Assembly (NCBI RefSeq): GCF_028372415.1
Contig: NC_092872.1
Coordinates: 513,918,224-513,982,223, forward strand
Direction of reading: 5' to 3'
From: Notamacropus eugenii
Taxonomy: Eukaryota > Chordata > Mammalia > Diprotodontia > Macropodidae
DNA length: 64,000 nucleotides
Each line of letters starts with the position of its first letter. Within the stretch, counting starts at the first letter, position 1. Below are positions 46,965 through 57,479 of this stretch, piece by piece. A program made the translations under genes and the position numbers. The notes beneath the pieces are model-generated. The model was not told the origin of the DNA. It made no database searches and saw only the letters and a program-made list of their open reading frames with translations.

Positions 46965-47130
46965 AATAATCAGTCAACTGAAAAGCGTTTAGTCAATGTT
47001 TAGTATGTTTCATACTCTGTGCTAAGCATTGAGAATGCAAATAAGCAAAAGAAAGGCAGTCCCTACCCTCAAGGACTTTCCATTCTAGTGGGGTGGAAAA
47101 TGACACATTAAAGAAGGCTGAAATGTCTAG
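46965..47130 (-). mobile_element. L2 LINE 3' tail
   Basis: 'agtcaatgtttagtatgttt', 'ctctgtgctaagcattgaga', 'ggcagtccctaccctcaagg', 'actttccattctagtggggt': a reversed L2 end. Confidence 0.85.
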
Positions 47131-47214
47131 GAGGGTAGGGAGGGAGGGAGGGAGTCAGCACAGGGACATGATGTGGAAGTCAAAAGTGCAGACTGGTGAG
47201 AAATAAGAATTGAT

Positions 47215-47363
47215 GACTTTTTAATTCACTTAAAAGAATACCTTACCACTTGTAAAGAATTATGGTTTTAAAAGGAACTTTCCTCACAATGACTTTCTGA
47301 GGTACACAGGTAATACAAGTATCATTCATTATCACAGACAAAACTATGTCTCAGAGAAGTTAA
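47215..47363 (-). mobile_element. MIR SINE, outer copy, first part
   Basis: Reverse-complement MIR: 'cttaccacttgtaaagaatt', 'ttcctcacaatgactttctg', 'actatgtctcagagaagtta'. It is interrupted at 47363 by a second MIR and resumes at 47617. Confidence 0.75.
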
Positions 47364-47616
47364 TGATAACAGTTAATATTTTTGTAGCACTTTAGGATTT
47401 ATGAAGCATCTGACATGTTTTATCTCATTTGATTTGATCTTCATGAAACTTGTGAGGTAGGACCTATTATTATCTCCACTTTATAGAAAAGAAAACTGAG
47501 ACTAAATGACTTGCCCACGATTACACAACTAGTAACGAGTGAGAAGCAGAATTTAAGTTAAAGTCTTCCAGACTCCATGTCCAATGTTCTATCCGCTATG
47601 CCACCAAGCTGACTCT
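47364..47616 (-). mobile_element. MIR SINE inserted inside another MIR
   Basis: Complete reversed MIR: 'taacagttaatatttttgta', 'tttgatcttcatgaaacttg', 'actgagactaaatgacttgc', 'tctatccgctatgccaccaa'. The short repeat agttaa flanks it (47358-47363 and 47617-47622). Confidence 0.85.
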
Positions 47617-47730
47617 AGTTAAATGACTTGCTCACCGTCATGCACATAGTAACACTTAAAGTTGGAACGCTGTTAAGACATGTGGAGGCCAAGTCCATCC
47701 CTCTTTCTACTATACCACGCTATAGTAATT
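47617..47730 (-). mobile_element. MIR SINE, outer copy, second part
   Basis: 'agttaaatgacttgctcacc' continues exactly the CORE left unfinished at 47363. Then comes 'gttggaacgctgttaagaca' and 'ctactataccacgctatag', the reversed head. Confidence 0.75.
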
Positions 47731-47849
47731 TATTAGACACCTGCTAGATTCAGGAAACTCTACTAGTTTTGACAGGAAAGTCAACTCAGCTTTGTTTTTC
47801 AGTTCTTTAGATCCTCCATTCTTTCCTTAATGAATAAATAAATTATTGT

Positions 47850-47975
47850 CCAATTGAATTTTTTTTAAAAAGTTTTTTTGATGTCTTTTGGTTTTCATAC
47901 CACAGTTATTACCAATTAATTCTTTTCCCCCACTCCCGCTCCCTGCAATAAGCCTTTCCTTGTTGACACAGACAA
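47850..47975 (-). mobile_element. Probable L1 3' UTR fragment
   Basis: 'tttttgatgtcttttggttt', 'tcataccacagttattacca' and a C-rich stretch resemble the reverse complement of marsupial L1 3' sequence. No coding part. Confidence 0.4.
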
Positions 47976-47977
47976 AT

Positions 47978-48185
47978 GGTAAGGATCAGAGTTCTAGAGT
48001 TGAGACTTGAGCAGCTATTGAGTCCCACCCCTTCACTTTATAGAAGAGAAAGCCAATATTAAACAGGGATCTTGAAAGCCTTGTCCAAGCCCACATAAAG
48101 TGTAAACATCAGTTGTGAACAGACAACCTTGGATTCTAGAGCCAGTGTTCTAGGTACCTCAAAACCTACCAAACTAAAAGAGCAC
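47978..48185 (-). mobile_element. THER1/MIR-type SINE
   Basis: 'agttctagagttgagacttg', 'cacttcactttatagaagag'-like text, 'cagacaaccttggattctag', 'agccagtgttctaggtacct'. Diverged, reversed. Confidence 0.65.
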
Positions 48186-48189
48186 ATAT

Positions 48190-48955
48190 GACAGCATATG
48201 CAATATCTCAAATCCATACCCCTCCACATTTCTAATAAAGGAAACAAAGGTCAAAGGTCAAAACCTGAACAATGGGACCAACATGAAATCAAATATTTTA
48301 GAGATATTTTCAAGAACAAGGAATAAGACAAAAGGTGCTAATTTTCTCTTAAGTAAAACAAACTCCTTGAGCTTATAAATCGAAATTTCCCTGTGTAAGA
48401 AGGAAGAATCACCATGTGGGAAGGTAGCCAGGTATCACAAGACCCAGGGACAAAGAGAGAGACAAAGAAAGAACCTCAATTTCTCCCTTACATTCTGAAA
48501 GTTTGCTAGTTTCCATAGTTAGTGTTGGAAATTTGCAAAGAGAGAACTCGAGTATGTCTTTCTAGGTATTTTTTTCCATTAAAAGCTGAGAAAAACATTT
48601 TTGAAGGATATTACTCAGGCCAATCCTACTCACTTTGGCACAAATTCATTGTTTGTCAATTGGCAGCACTGACATTCTCTCACACTTCCCACGGTCTGGC
48701 AGCTCCAAATGAGGCCTTCGCCAATGTGATTCTCCAGCTTTGAAGATACAATTTAGCAGTTTGCTAGGGAGAATTGGTGAAGTTTGTGTTTTTCTCCTGT
48801 CCTCATGCCCAAGCCTGTTTCTAAGAAGGAAGAAAAGGGCCCAATGGCAAGAATATGTTGTTACTTTTTTGAAATTTCTATTGATATCCTTTGTTTTTAT
48901 ATTATCTTCATTTCCTAATATATCTTTCTCTCACATTCCCAATTGGAGAGATGTT
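48190..48955. other. No recognisable gene or repeat
   Basis: Unique-looking. Two 73-codon + frames at 48522-48961 are hydrophobic by composition but have no recognised domain and no exon support. Confidence 0.25.
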
Positions 48956-48959
48956 CCTT

Positions 48960-49116
48960 AAGACAAAGAATGATAAAGAAAAACCCTTGGTCATTAAAGC
49001 AAAACAACACATCAGCCAAGTGTGATATGATGCACAATGTTCCACACCACAGTCCTCCATCTCTGCAAAGAAGAGTGGGAGATGCATGATCATATCTCTT
49101 CTTCTGGGCCAAGTTT
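48960..49116 (-). mobile_element. L1 3' region, part right of insertion (ORF-distal strand order)
   Basis: 'cattaaagcaaaacaacaca', 'gcacaatgttccacaccaca', 'cttctgggccaagtttagtc' are reversed L1 3' sequence that continues after the SINE at 49456. The two parts are one L1 copy split by the SINE. Confidence 0.65.
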
Positions 49117-49455
49117 AGTCACTAAAAGTGGGGCACCTAGGTGGTGCAGTGGATAGAGCACCAGTGCAGGAGTCAGGAGGACCTGAGTTCAAATCTCACC
49201 TCAGACACTTGACACTCACTAGCTGTGTGACCTTGGGCAAGTCACTTAACCCCAATTGCCTCATCCTGGGTCATCTCCAGTCATCTTGATGAATATCTGC
49301 TGACTGGATTCAGATGGCTCTGGAGGAGAAGTGAGGCTGGTGACCTGCACAGCCCTCCCTTACTCAAAACAAAGTCAAGTGTAAGTCATGTCATCCTTTC
49401 TCTGATGGCATGGTCTTCTTCGCCAGCGAAGGACAAACACACAGTCACTAAAAGT
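49117..49455 (+). mobile_element. Full-length SINE with RTE-type tail (WSINE1/MAR4 group) and perfect target duplication
   Basis: The head 'ggggcacctaggtggtgcag', 'gagttcaaatctcacctcag', the CORE-like 'gggcaagtcacttaacccca' and the tail 'tggctctggaggagaagtga', 'ggtcttcttcgccagcgaag' are all present. The identical 13-mer agtcactaaaagt flanks it (49117-49129 and 49443-49455). Perfect flanks and low decay suggest it is among the youngest insertions here. The tail end runs into an ACAC terminus. Confidence 0.93.
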
Positions 49456-49755
49456 ATACAACATTCAGTTTTAATTTTTCATTTGTTCGTTCTTCTCATT
49501 AACATTGCTATAGCCATCATGCGTGTTACTTCTCCTAATCCTTCTTGTTTTGCTTTGTATCAATTCATAAAAGTCTTACATGCTTCTCTGTATTCTTACT
49601 CTCCATCATTTCTTACAGCTCTATAATAATACTCCATTCCATTTATAAACCAATAGCTAGTTTAGACACTTCCCAATTTATGGGCATATACTTTGTTTCT
49701 AGTTCTTTAGTGCTACCATTATTTTTTCTGCTATCATTTTTATTAAAAAAAAATT
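49456..49755 (-). mobile_element. L1 LINE 3' region, continuation
   Basis: Reversed L1: 'tcagttttaatttttcattt', 'cttacatgcttctctgtatt', 'ataatactccattccattta', 'cccaatttatgggcatatac'. These are the same blocks as in the first L1 (about 280-440). Confidence 0.8.
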
Positions 49756-49764
49756 GAACAAATG

Positions 49765-49865
49765 TCATTGTCTTTGCTCGTGGCTCCTAATCCCAGGTTA
49801 AGTGCTATACCAGTCAAATCCCTTCACATCATCTCTGATCTTAAAGATCTTACAATCTAAGTTAG
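49765..49865 (-). mobile_element. Possible L2 3' tail remnant
   Basis: 'gatcttacaatctaagttag' with weak upstream text is compatible with a reversed L2 end. Low certainty. Confidence 0.3.
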
Positions 49866-49924
49866 AAAATCCTAACCTACACAAACTCAGAGCATTTTAA
49901 GAGCTTTCATGTATAAGAAAGATT

Positions 49925-50265
49925 ACACTTGTTTCCCTTGGCTCCAAAGGGTAGAACTAGGAATAACAGGTTATTTTTGTAGAGAAACAGATTTTAGCTT
50001 AATATAAAGAAACTATCTTAGCTGTCCAAAAAGCAAGGAAGTTTCCCCCAGAGGTAAAATTCCCTGTCAGAGGAGATCTCCAAGGAAGGAAGGATAACCT
50101 TTTGCCAGGTATGGGAATACATGGGAAGATGTTATAAGTGGAGCTGGAAGATGTTATCAATATTGAAGCAAGTGGTCATCCAGCCTCCAAGGGAAAAACT
50201 CTGATAAAGAGGAATTTCCTGCTTCCTTAGACACACCATTCCACTTCAGGGAAACTCTAGGAAGA
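49925..50265 (+). mobile_element. L3/CR1 LINE 3' region
   Basis: Sense L3-like order: 'agggtagaactaggaataac', 'agaaacagattttagcttaa', 'gctgtccaaaaagcaaggaa', 'gaggagatctccaaggaagg', 'gtcatccagcctccaaggga'. Diverged. Confidence 0.6.
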
Positions 50266-50279
50266 AGTTGTTATTTTTT

Positions 50280-50351
50280 CATACCAAGTAAAATTCATTT
50301 CACTGTAACTTCTGTCCATTAGTAGTTTTGCCCTTTAGGGACAAACAACAT
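50280..50351 (-). mobile_element. L3/CR1 LINE, first part (split by MAR1)
   Basis: 'cactgtaacttctgtccatt' and 'agttttgccctttagggaca' are reversed L3/CR1. They continue after the MAR1 at 50601. Confidence 0.6.
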
Positions 50352-50611
50352 ACTGTTGTTGTGTCAGTCATATTTGACTCTTTGCGATCCCATTTGGAGT
50401 TTCCTTAGCAAGAATACTGGAGCACTTTGCCATTTCTTCTCCAATTCATTTTACAGATGAGGAAACTGAGACAAATTGGGCTAAGTGATATGCCTGGGGT
50501 CACACAGCTAGTAAGTGCCTGAGGCTGGATTTGAATTCATGAAGATGAATCTTCCTGATTCCAAACCCAGTGCTCTATACACTGAGCCACCTAGCTGTTC
50601 ACAAATAGCAT
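50341..50611 (-). mobile_element. MAR1-type CORE-SINE inserted in L3/CR1
   Basis: Reverse-complement MAR1: 'tgttgttgtgtcagtcatat', 'tttgcgatcccatttggagt', 'ctggagcactttgccatttc', 'ttacagatgaggaaactgag', 'cactgagccacctagctgtt'. The flanks acaaacaacat (50341-50351) and acaaatagcat (50601-50611) agree at 9 of 11 positions and look like a decayed target duplication. Confidence 0.92.
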
Positions 50612-50835
50612 GACCAAACCTCTTTCATATAGGACCATCCTTAAAATATTTGAAGACAGTATTAACATCCTCTCTAGCTCTTTTCTTCTCCTGGTAGAAA
50701 ATGCCTAGTTATTTTACCTATGGTAGGTTTTGAGTTACATCAAATAGTTACTCTCCTCTGGATGTATATTTTGGCATTCTATTATCATAATCTTCAGATG
50801 GGACAGAGTACCTTGCTCAAATATTTGTGAAATGA
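50612..50835 (-). mobile_element. L3/CR1 LINE, continuation
   Basis: 'aatatttgaagacagtatta', 'acatcctctctagctctttt', 'cttctcctggtagaaaatgc', 'actctcctctggatgtatat': the reversed L3 order as I remember it. Confidence 0.7.
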
Positions 50836-50934
50836 ATGAATATATATAGGACCTGAAGATCTTTGATAAACTGAGATAGAGGTAGGGAAAACACTTCTGA
50901 TTTCATTGGTACGGGGAACTCCCAGGTAAAGGAG

Positions 50935-51088
50935 ACTCTTCTAGTAATAAAGGTTAGTCACAGAGAACTGCTGAAAGCATTGAGAAGTGACTTATCCAGG
51001 GTTACACAGTCATTATATGTCAGAAGTAGGTCTTGCACCCAGGTTTTCTTAATTTCAGCTCTCCACCTAATATGCAATACTGGTAGAC
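50935..51088 (-). mobile_element. MIR CORE-SINE fragment
   Basis: 'gagaagtgacttatccaggg', 'ttacacagtcattatatgtc', 'ttgcacccaggttttcttaa', 'ctccacctaatatgcaatac': reversed MIR. Confidence 0.7.
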
Positions 51089-51089
51089 A

Positions 51090-51775
51090 TGGTATAAATA
51101 TGAAAAATCATTTGCATAATTTGAGTCCAGGACAAGGAGTCATTTGTGGTGGATAAGAAGGTCCTGCAGACTGGCTGTGATTGGAGAAGTCACTTAGTAT
51201 TCAAATAAGTTTTCATTTTCCCTAAGTCGTGGTTTATAAATCATCAGAATTGAGTGTGATATCCTTTTTGACTGGTTATCTTCATAATGATTACAGGTCT
51301 TTAACTTTTCCTTTCTCTTAGGGACCATTTTAACTACTAGATTTAATCACAGAATTGTACATAAATTTCTGCCCACGTTCCCAGGGGCTTTGGGGGACAG
51401 AAAGTTTTTAATAAAAGTGAAAATTCTATCTGAATTTGTGACCTCTTAAATACACTGAAAGGGGAGAGGAAGTGATAAAACCAGTGACATTTGATTCTGA
51501 ACACTGTAAAGAATTTTGTAAGGCAGGAACAAATGTGAATTTGAACAAAGATTTCAGGATTCAGATGAAGAGAGGAGAGAAGAACTCAGGAGCTTCAAGG
51601 CACTATGAGGAAATCACTCTATCATTCTTTATTATTGCCTTTCCTGAAGATGGATTTCTAATTTTTCTAAGGCCTTCAAGGGCTATATTCATTATTTTGG
51701 ACTAGTGAGAAAATTCCTCTTAATGTCATAGTCTGATTTCATCAGAACCTTCTGAATGGATCCTGGGAGTCGATG
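51090..51775. other. No recognisable gene or repeat
   Basis: Unique-looking. A 77-codon frame at 51472-51705 shows no domain. Confidence 0.25.
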
Positions 51776-51784
51776 GAGTGCCCC

Positions 51785-51955
51785 AAATGAGACAAAGCCC
51801 TAGACTTCATGCTGGAAGACAAGGATTTTCAGTCCTGACTGTTAAGCTAGTCTCTTTATCCCTCTTGAACTTAATTTTTTCATCTATTCTATCAGTAGAG
51901 TGGACTAGATGGTTTCCAGCATTCCTTATAGATTTATGAGACCCTAATTAGACTG
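51785..51955 (+). mobile_element. MIR/THER1 SINE
   Basis: 'aagccctagacttcatgctg', 'gattttcagtcctgactgtt', 'cagtagagtggactagatgg', 'tttccagcattccttataga'. Confidence 0.75.
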
Positions 51956-52009
51956 ACAGTCTAATTCTTAGGTTCTAGAATCAAGATGTTTAAGGTTACT
52001 GAAGACTGA

Positions 52010-52262
52010 GATGCGTTATGTAGGAAGGGATCATGGTAACAGAAGAAAGCATTAGGATCTGGAGTTGGAGAAGTTGGATTCAAGTCCTGTGAATTTAGAT
52101 GAGTCTCTTCAACTTTCTTAGCCTCAGTTTCCTTAACTGTAAAGTGAGGGGGTTGGATTAGATGATCATAAGTGTATGGAACATGAGAAGTATTTACTAA
52201 ACACTTATTGGTTGATTGATTGGTTTCTAAATTCACTTCCAGCACTAGATCTTATGAAAATC
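52010..52262 (+). mobile_element. MIR/THER1 SINE split by an L2-type tail
   Basis: 'gaaagcattaggatctggag', 'cctcagtttccttaactgta', 'gggttggattagatgatca' is interrupted at about 52168-52224. It resumes with 'ttctaaattcacttccagca' and 'ctagatcttatga', the THER1 3' end. Confidence 0.8.
52168..52224 (+). mobile_element. L2 3' tail inserted in the SINE
   Basis: About 57 bp: 'agtgtatggaacatgagaag', 'tatttactaaacacttattg', 'gttgattgattg'. Only the very end of the LINE is present. Confidence 0.65.
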
Positions 52263-52369
52263 TTTTGTCTATAACGTTTTGGGATTATCAAGTCCTGTTC
52301 CTTTTCTCCAGATAGAAATTTATTCATCCCAAAGTAAGAGCAATCTATCCCGGACACTTTCAGAGGGAA

Positions 52370-52560
52370 GAAGGCAGGCTTTCCCAATTTGTTCCAGTGT
52401 TTAACAACTCTCACAGTTAGAACTTCTCCCTTTGATGCAACTTAAATGCCCCTCAGTTGCAATTTAACATACAGCTGGAATCCTCCATTTTATGATACCT
52501 GGCTCTAGCCACACTGGATTTTCTCCAAATGTAGAATGAGAGTTGAACATGCTCTTGTGT
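52370..52560 (-). mobile_element. L3/CR1 LINE fragment
   Basis: 'ttgttccagtgtttaacaac', 'tctcacagttagaacttctc', 'gcaacttaaatgcccctcag' match the reversed 3' part of L3/CR1. The right half is weaker. Confidence 0.6.
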
Positions 52561-52794
52561 GGATATACCCTCACCTGGGCTCTCCACATGAAATTCCAAT
52601 CAGCAAGACATGAGACAGATTAATCTGCTCCTGTTTAATGTCATCAGCAGCTCCAGATTGACATTACTGTGTCTGTGGCAAAGATTATGATGCCAGGGAT
52701 GAAAGGATTCCAGAGTCTTTCCAGGACTGAGAAATCAGGGAGGCAACAGGGAGGGTCCCACTTCTCTCTGGAGTTGCCCTGAAATTCTGAGAAG

Positions 52795-54405
<1,611 letters not shown>

Positions 54406-54408
54406 GGC

Positions 54409-54712
54409 CAATTTAAACCAGTTCAATCTACTTCAATCTGATTCAATAATCTAGCTCAAAACAGTTTAAACCTGTTCAAGTCATACAGTTCAAGCTAGTT
54501 CAGTTTAAACCAGTTTAAAACTGATTCAAAATGGTTCAAAATCAGGTCAACTTAGTTTGATCCAATTCAAACTGATTCAGTCCAGTTCAAACCAGATTGT
54601 TTTCTCCTCCAAGCTGTTTCAATCTGGTTTGAACTGGTTCAAAGTAGACCAATCAGTTTAAACCAGGTGAATAAGTTCAAACTAGTAACTAATTTAAACT
54701 GATTCAAACCTC
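54409..54712 (+). repeat. Degenerate 10-bp tandem array, consensus CYRGTTYAAA
   Basis: About 300 bp built from roughly 28 units of 9-11 bp: ccagttcaat, ctgattcaat, cagtttaaa, cctgttcaag, ctggttcaaa, ctggtttgaa and similar. Neighbouring units recreate CNRG-N6-CNRG, as in ccagttcaaaccag (54582-54595) and ctggtttgaactgg (54624-54637), the binding pattern of CP2/TFCP2-type factors. There is no open frame and no transposon-like end. It stops where the sense L2 begins. Confidence 0.8.
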
Positions 54713-54985
54713 TGTTTTGTCCTTGATGTCTGAAATGTTCTCCCTTCTCATTTACACACTCCGCCCTCCCCTGCCAATTTCTGGGGGTCTCTAGCTCTCT
54801 TCAAGTTGATGATACCTTTCCTAACCCACCTCCCCCACAAGGTGCTGACAATTTCCCAACCCCAAATTTATTTTGTGTTTAATTTGTACATCATTGGTGT
54901 GCTTTGCAAATATTGTGCACTTAACACATGGCTTTGCATATAATAGGTATTTAATAAATATTTAGTGATTCATTAATATGTGTGT
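54713..54985 (+). mobile_element. L2 LINE 3' end
   Basis: 'gatgtctgaaatgttctccc', 'gatgatacctttcctaaccc', 'tgcatataataggtatttaa', 'taaatatttagtgattcatt': sense L2. Confidence 0.8.
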
Positions 54986-54997
54986 TCATCCATCTCA

Positions 54998-55275
54998 TTT
55001 CCATCTCTTGGCTTCCTTCAATTTCCAGCTAAAATCTCCCTTTCTACAAAAAGCCTTTCCTCATCTCTCTTAAGTCTAGTGCTTTTCCTCTATAAATGAT
55101 TGCCAATTTATCTTATAAATATCTCATTTATAGATACTTATCTGAATGTGGTCTCTCCCATTAGATTGTGTGCTCCTTGAGAGCAGGGTCTTTTTACCCT
55201 CTTTGTATCCCAGACTTCTAGCACAGTGCTTAGCACAAAGCAGGTGCTTAATAAATGTTTGTTAATTGACTGACT
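54998..55275 (+). mobile_element. L2 LINE 3' end, second copy
   Basis: 'ttcaatttccagctaaaatc', 'aaaagcctttcctcatctct', 'ttgtgtgctccttgagagca', 'gcttagcacaaagcaggtgc', 'ttaataaatgtttgttaatt'. Head-to-tail with the previous copy. Confidence 0.9.
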
Positions 55276-55279
55276 GAGC

Positions 55280-55515
55280 TGAACATCAACTAGTAATTGG
55301 TCTTTAGTCAAATACACCAAAGATCTGTACTTGCCATTAGAATGGTTAATTTGTTGACCAATGACTTGAATAAAGACAAATGACCCAAAACTAGGAGTAA
55401 TAATTAACACATTGTCAGGAACCGAAGAAGTTTTCAACAGGATAGAACACCAGACCAAAGCTAATAAAACAAAATTTAACAGGATTGATGTAAGATCATA
55501 TCTTGTCATCTGAAT
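55280..55515. other. No recognisable gene or repeat
   Basis: Unique-looking sequence. The 130-codon minus frame at 55138-55530 runs across this and the L2 end and is not a gene. Confidence 0.25.
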
Positions 55516-55519
55516 CAAT

Positions 55520-55770
55520 TTTTTAAACACATTGAGTGCCTGCTATGTGCAAGGTATTCCCTTAGATGCTGGAGATAAAAAGCTAAAAAGTTAAACTATC
55601 CACTGCCTTCAAAGGGCTTCCATTTTACTAGGAATTACAACATGCAAACTTCTAAGTAAATTCATGATGGTTTGGGAAAGACAAGAACACTAATAGCTAA
55701 AGGTTAATAATGGCTTAGGTGGTATGTTACTGGTCATGCCTTCACAGAGGAGGAAGGATTGAAAGGAAAC
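55520..55770 (-). mobile_element. L2 LINE 3' region
   Basis: 'cacattgagtgcctgctatg', 'tgcaaggtattcccttagat', 'ccttcaaagggcttccattt', then 'ggtcatgccttcacagagga'. Reversed L2. Confidence 0.75.
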
Positions 55771-55819
55771 CTCAAGAATTCAAGCAATCAACATCCCAAT
55801 ATTGAGAGAGGCCTGATCA

Positions 55820-56055
55820 TCAACAACAATAGTAAGAGCTGGCATTTAGATGATGCCCGGGCTAAGCACTTTACACACATTATTATCTCATCTAATCTTC
55901 ACAACAATCCTATTATCATCTCCATTTTATATCAGAGGAAACAGAGATTAGGAGATTTCCTTGGTCACACAGAGATTAAATGTCTGAGGCTGGATTTGAT
56001 CTTGAGTTTTCCTGTTTCTTGACCCAGATCTCTATCTGCTGTACTACCTACTTGC
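55820..56055 (-). mobile_element. MIR CORE-SINE, near full length
   Basis: 'gagctggcatttagatgatg', 'ctaatcttcacaacaatcct', 'cagaggaaacagagattagg', 'aaatgtctgaggctggattt', 'ctctatctgctgtactacct'. Confidence 0.9.
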
Positions 56056-56097
56056 CTAAAATAAAGAATATAATATATGGTATAATATGTAACAAGA

Positions 56098-56340
56098 GCA
56101 AGCATCGGTGAAGAGTTTTACTATTTGCAAAGCACTTTAAAAATATTTTCTCATTTTATCTTCTCAACAACATGGGATGTTGGTGCTGTTATTTTCCCCA
56201 TTTTACCGATGAGGAAACTGAGGCAAGTAGGGGTTAAATTACTTGCCCAGCCTCACACAGGCAGTTAATGTCTGATGCCAACTTTGAAATCAGGGCTTTC
56301 TGATTCTAAATCCCACACTCTATGCATCTAGCAGCCTCAG
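56098..56340 (-). mobile_element. MIR CORE-SINE, near full length
   Basis: 'tttgcaaagcactttaaaaa', 'atcttctcaacaacatggga', 'accgatgaggaaactgaggc', 'cttgcccagcctcacacagg', 'cacactctatgcatctagca'. A tandem neighbour of the preceding MIR, in the same orientation. Confidence 0.9.
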
Positions 56341-56369
56341 TGATTAGACTATGCCACCAGTCACAAGTG

Positions 56370-56515
56370 CGATGTCAGTCAAAAGCAATTCTGAAGTACT
56401 TCCTTGGGATACAAAGAGACAGAAACAGAGTCTTCGCTCTCAGAGATCTCATTCTAATTGGGGAGACAACCTGTAAAGAACTAGGTCCACACAGGATATC
56501 TACTGAGTAGGTGGA
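56370..56515 (-). mobile_element. L2 LINE 3' tail
   Basis: 'ccttgggatacaaagagaca', 'cagagtcttcgctctcagag', 'atctcattctaattggggag': reversed L2 end, apparently part of the long L2 that resumes after the SINE tail. Confidence 0.75.
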
Positions 56516-56527
56516 AATTATGTACAC

Positions 56528-56652
56528 ATATAGACTGGTGACTTTGCATAGCCCTCTCTCACTTAAATCCAATTCACTTGCAAGTCATAGCATCACCATC
56601 CTGATGCCATGGTCCTCTTTGAGAATGAAAAGCAAAGAACAATATACATATA
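56528..56652 (+). mobile_element. SINE with RTE-type tail, 3' end only
   Basis: 'gactggtgactttgcatagc', 'cctctctcacttaaatccaa', 'ttcacttgcaagtcatagca', 'gatgccatggtcctctttga': the third copy of this tail. It splits the surrounding L2. Confidence 0.85.
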
Positions 56653-56669
56653 TACAAAGGAGAGGGAAG

Positions 56670-57285
56670 CCAATAATAGCTGCTGAAAAAAAGTGGGAAT
56701 TTTGAGGAATTCCGGGGAAAGTTATAGAAGTGTAGGTAAAGAGAAAGACTCTGCTAGACTCTGGGGAAAGTTCATGTAAAGGGGCAGAGATGGAAGATGA
56801 GGTGTTGTATGTGAGGAACAGAAAGCAGGCCACCAAAGAATTGGATTATAAAACATGTGAAGGAAAGGAAAATCAAAGTATATGTAGGAAGGAGTCAAGT
56901 TTTGAAGAGCTCTTGGAGGTAAGAGAAAGTCATCAGAGATCTGAGTAGGAATCTGACATAGTCAGACCTAGACTTTAGGAAAATCACTTTGGTAGCTCCA
57001 CGGAGGATAGATTGGAGTGAGGAGAGGCTTGAGGCAAGGAAACCAACTATAAGGTTTTTATAATAGTCCAGGAAAGAAGTAATGAGGTCCTGAACTAGTG
57101 CTGTGATTCTGTGAGGGGAGAGAAAGGAACGCAAATGAGAGATGTTATGGAGGTAGAAGTGATAAAGTCTGACAACAGATTGTATACATAGGGTGAGTGG
57201 ATACCTGATAGTGCTACCTTGGTTGAAGGTTTTAGCTCACACTTGTTGGTCTATGTGTGACAGATACACATAGATCAATAGCATG
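56670..57285 (-). mobile_element. L2 LINE, ORF2 C-terminal region
   Basis: The minus strand from 57134 to 56895 reads LDYYKNLIVGFLASSLSSLQSIL, then ATKVIFLKSRSDYV, matching the L2/CR1 reverse-transcriptase end (LDYCNSLLTGLP.., RLIF.KRSDHV). Upstream parts continue beyond the SINE at 57290. Frames are broken. Confidence 0.88.
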
Positions 57286-57289
57286 TGTC

Positions 57290-57478
57290 TTCGAGTTAGA
57301 GTTAAATGGATCCCTAGAAGTTAACTACTTCAATTTCTTCATTTTGAAAATGAGCACACAGAGTCACACAGAGTTTAAATGACTTGCCCAGACTTACATA
57401 GACAATAAGTATCTCAAAGCAGGATTTAAATCCAAGTCTTCCCATCTCCAAGTCCAGTGATCTTCAAATTATGAGTCA
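57290..57478 (-). mobile_element. MIR/THER1 SINE inserted in L2
   Basis: 'agttaaatggatccctagaa', 'cacacagagtttaaatgact', 'caggatttaaatccaagtct', 'aagtccagtgatcttcaa': reversed SINE lying between two parts of one L2. Confidence 0.8.
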
Positions 57479-57479
57479 A

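Noticed and set aside
55138-55530. 130-codon minus-strand frame
   Set aside because: Overlaps the complement of a sense L2 3' end and adjoining unique DNA; no domain.
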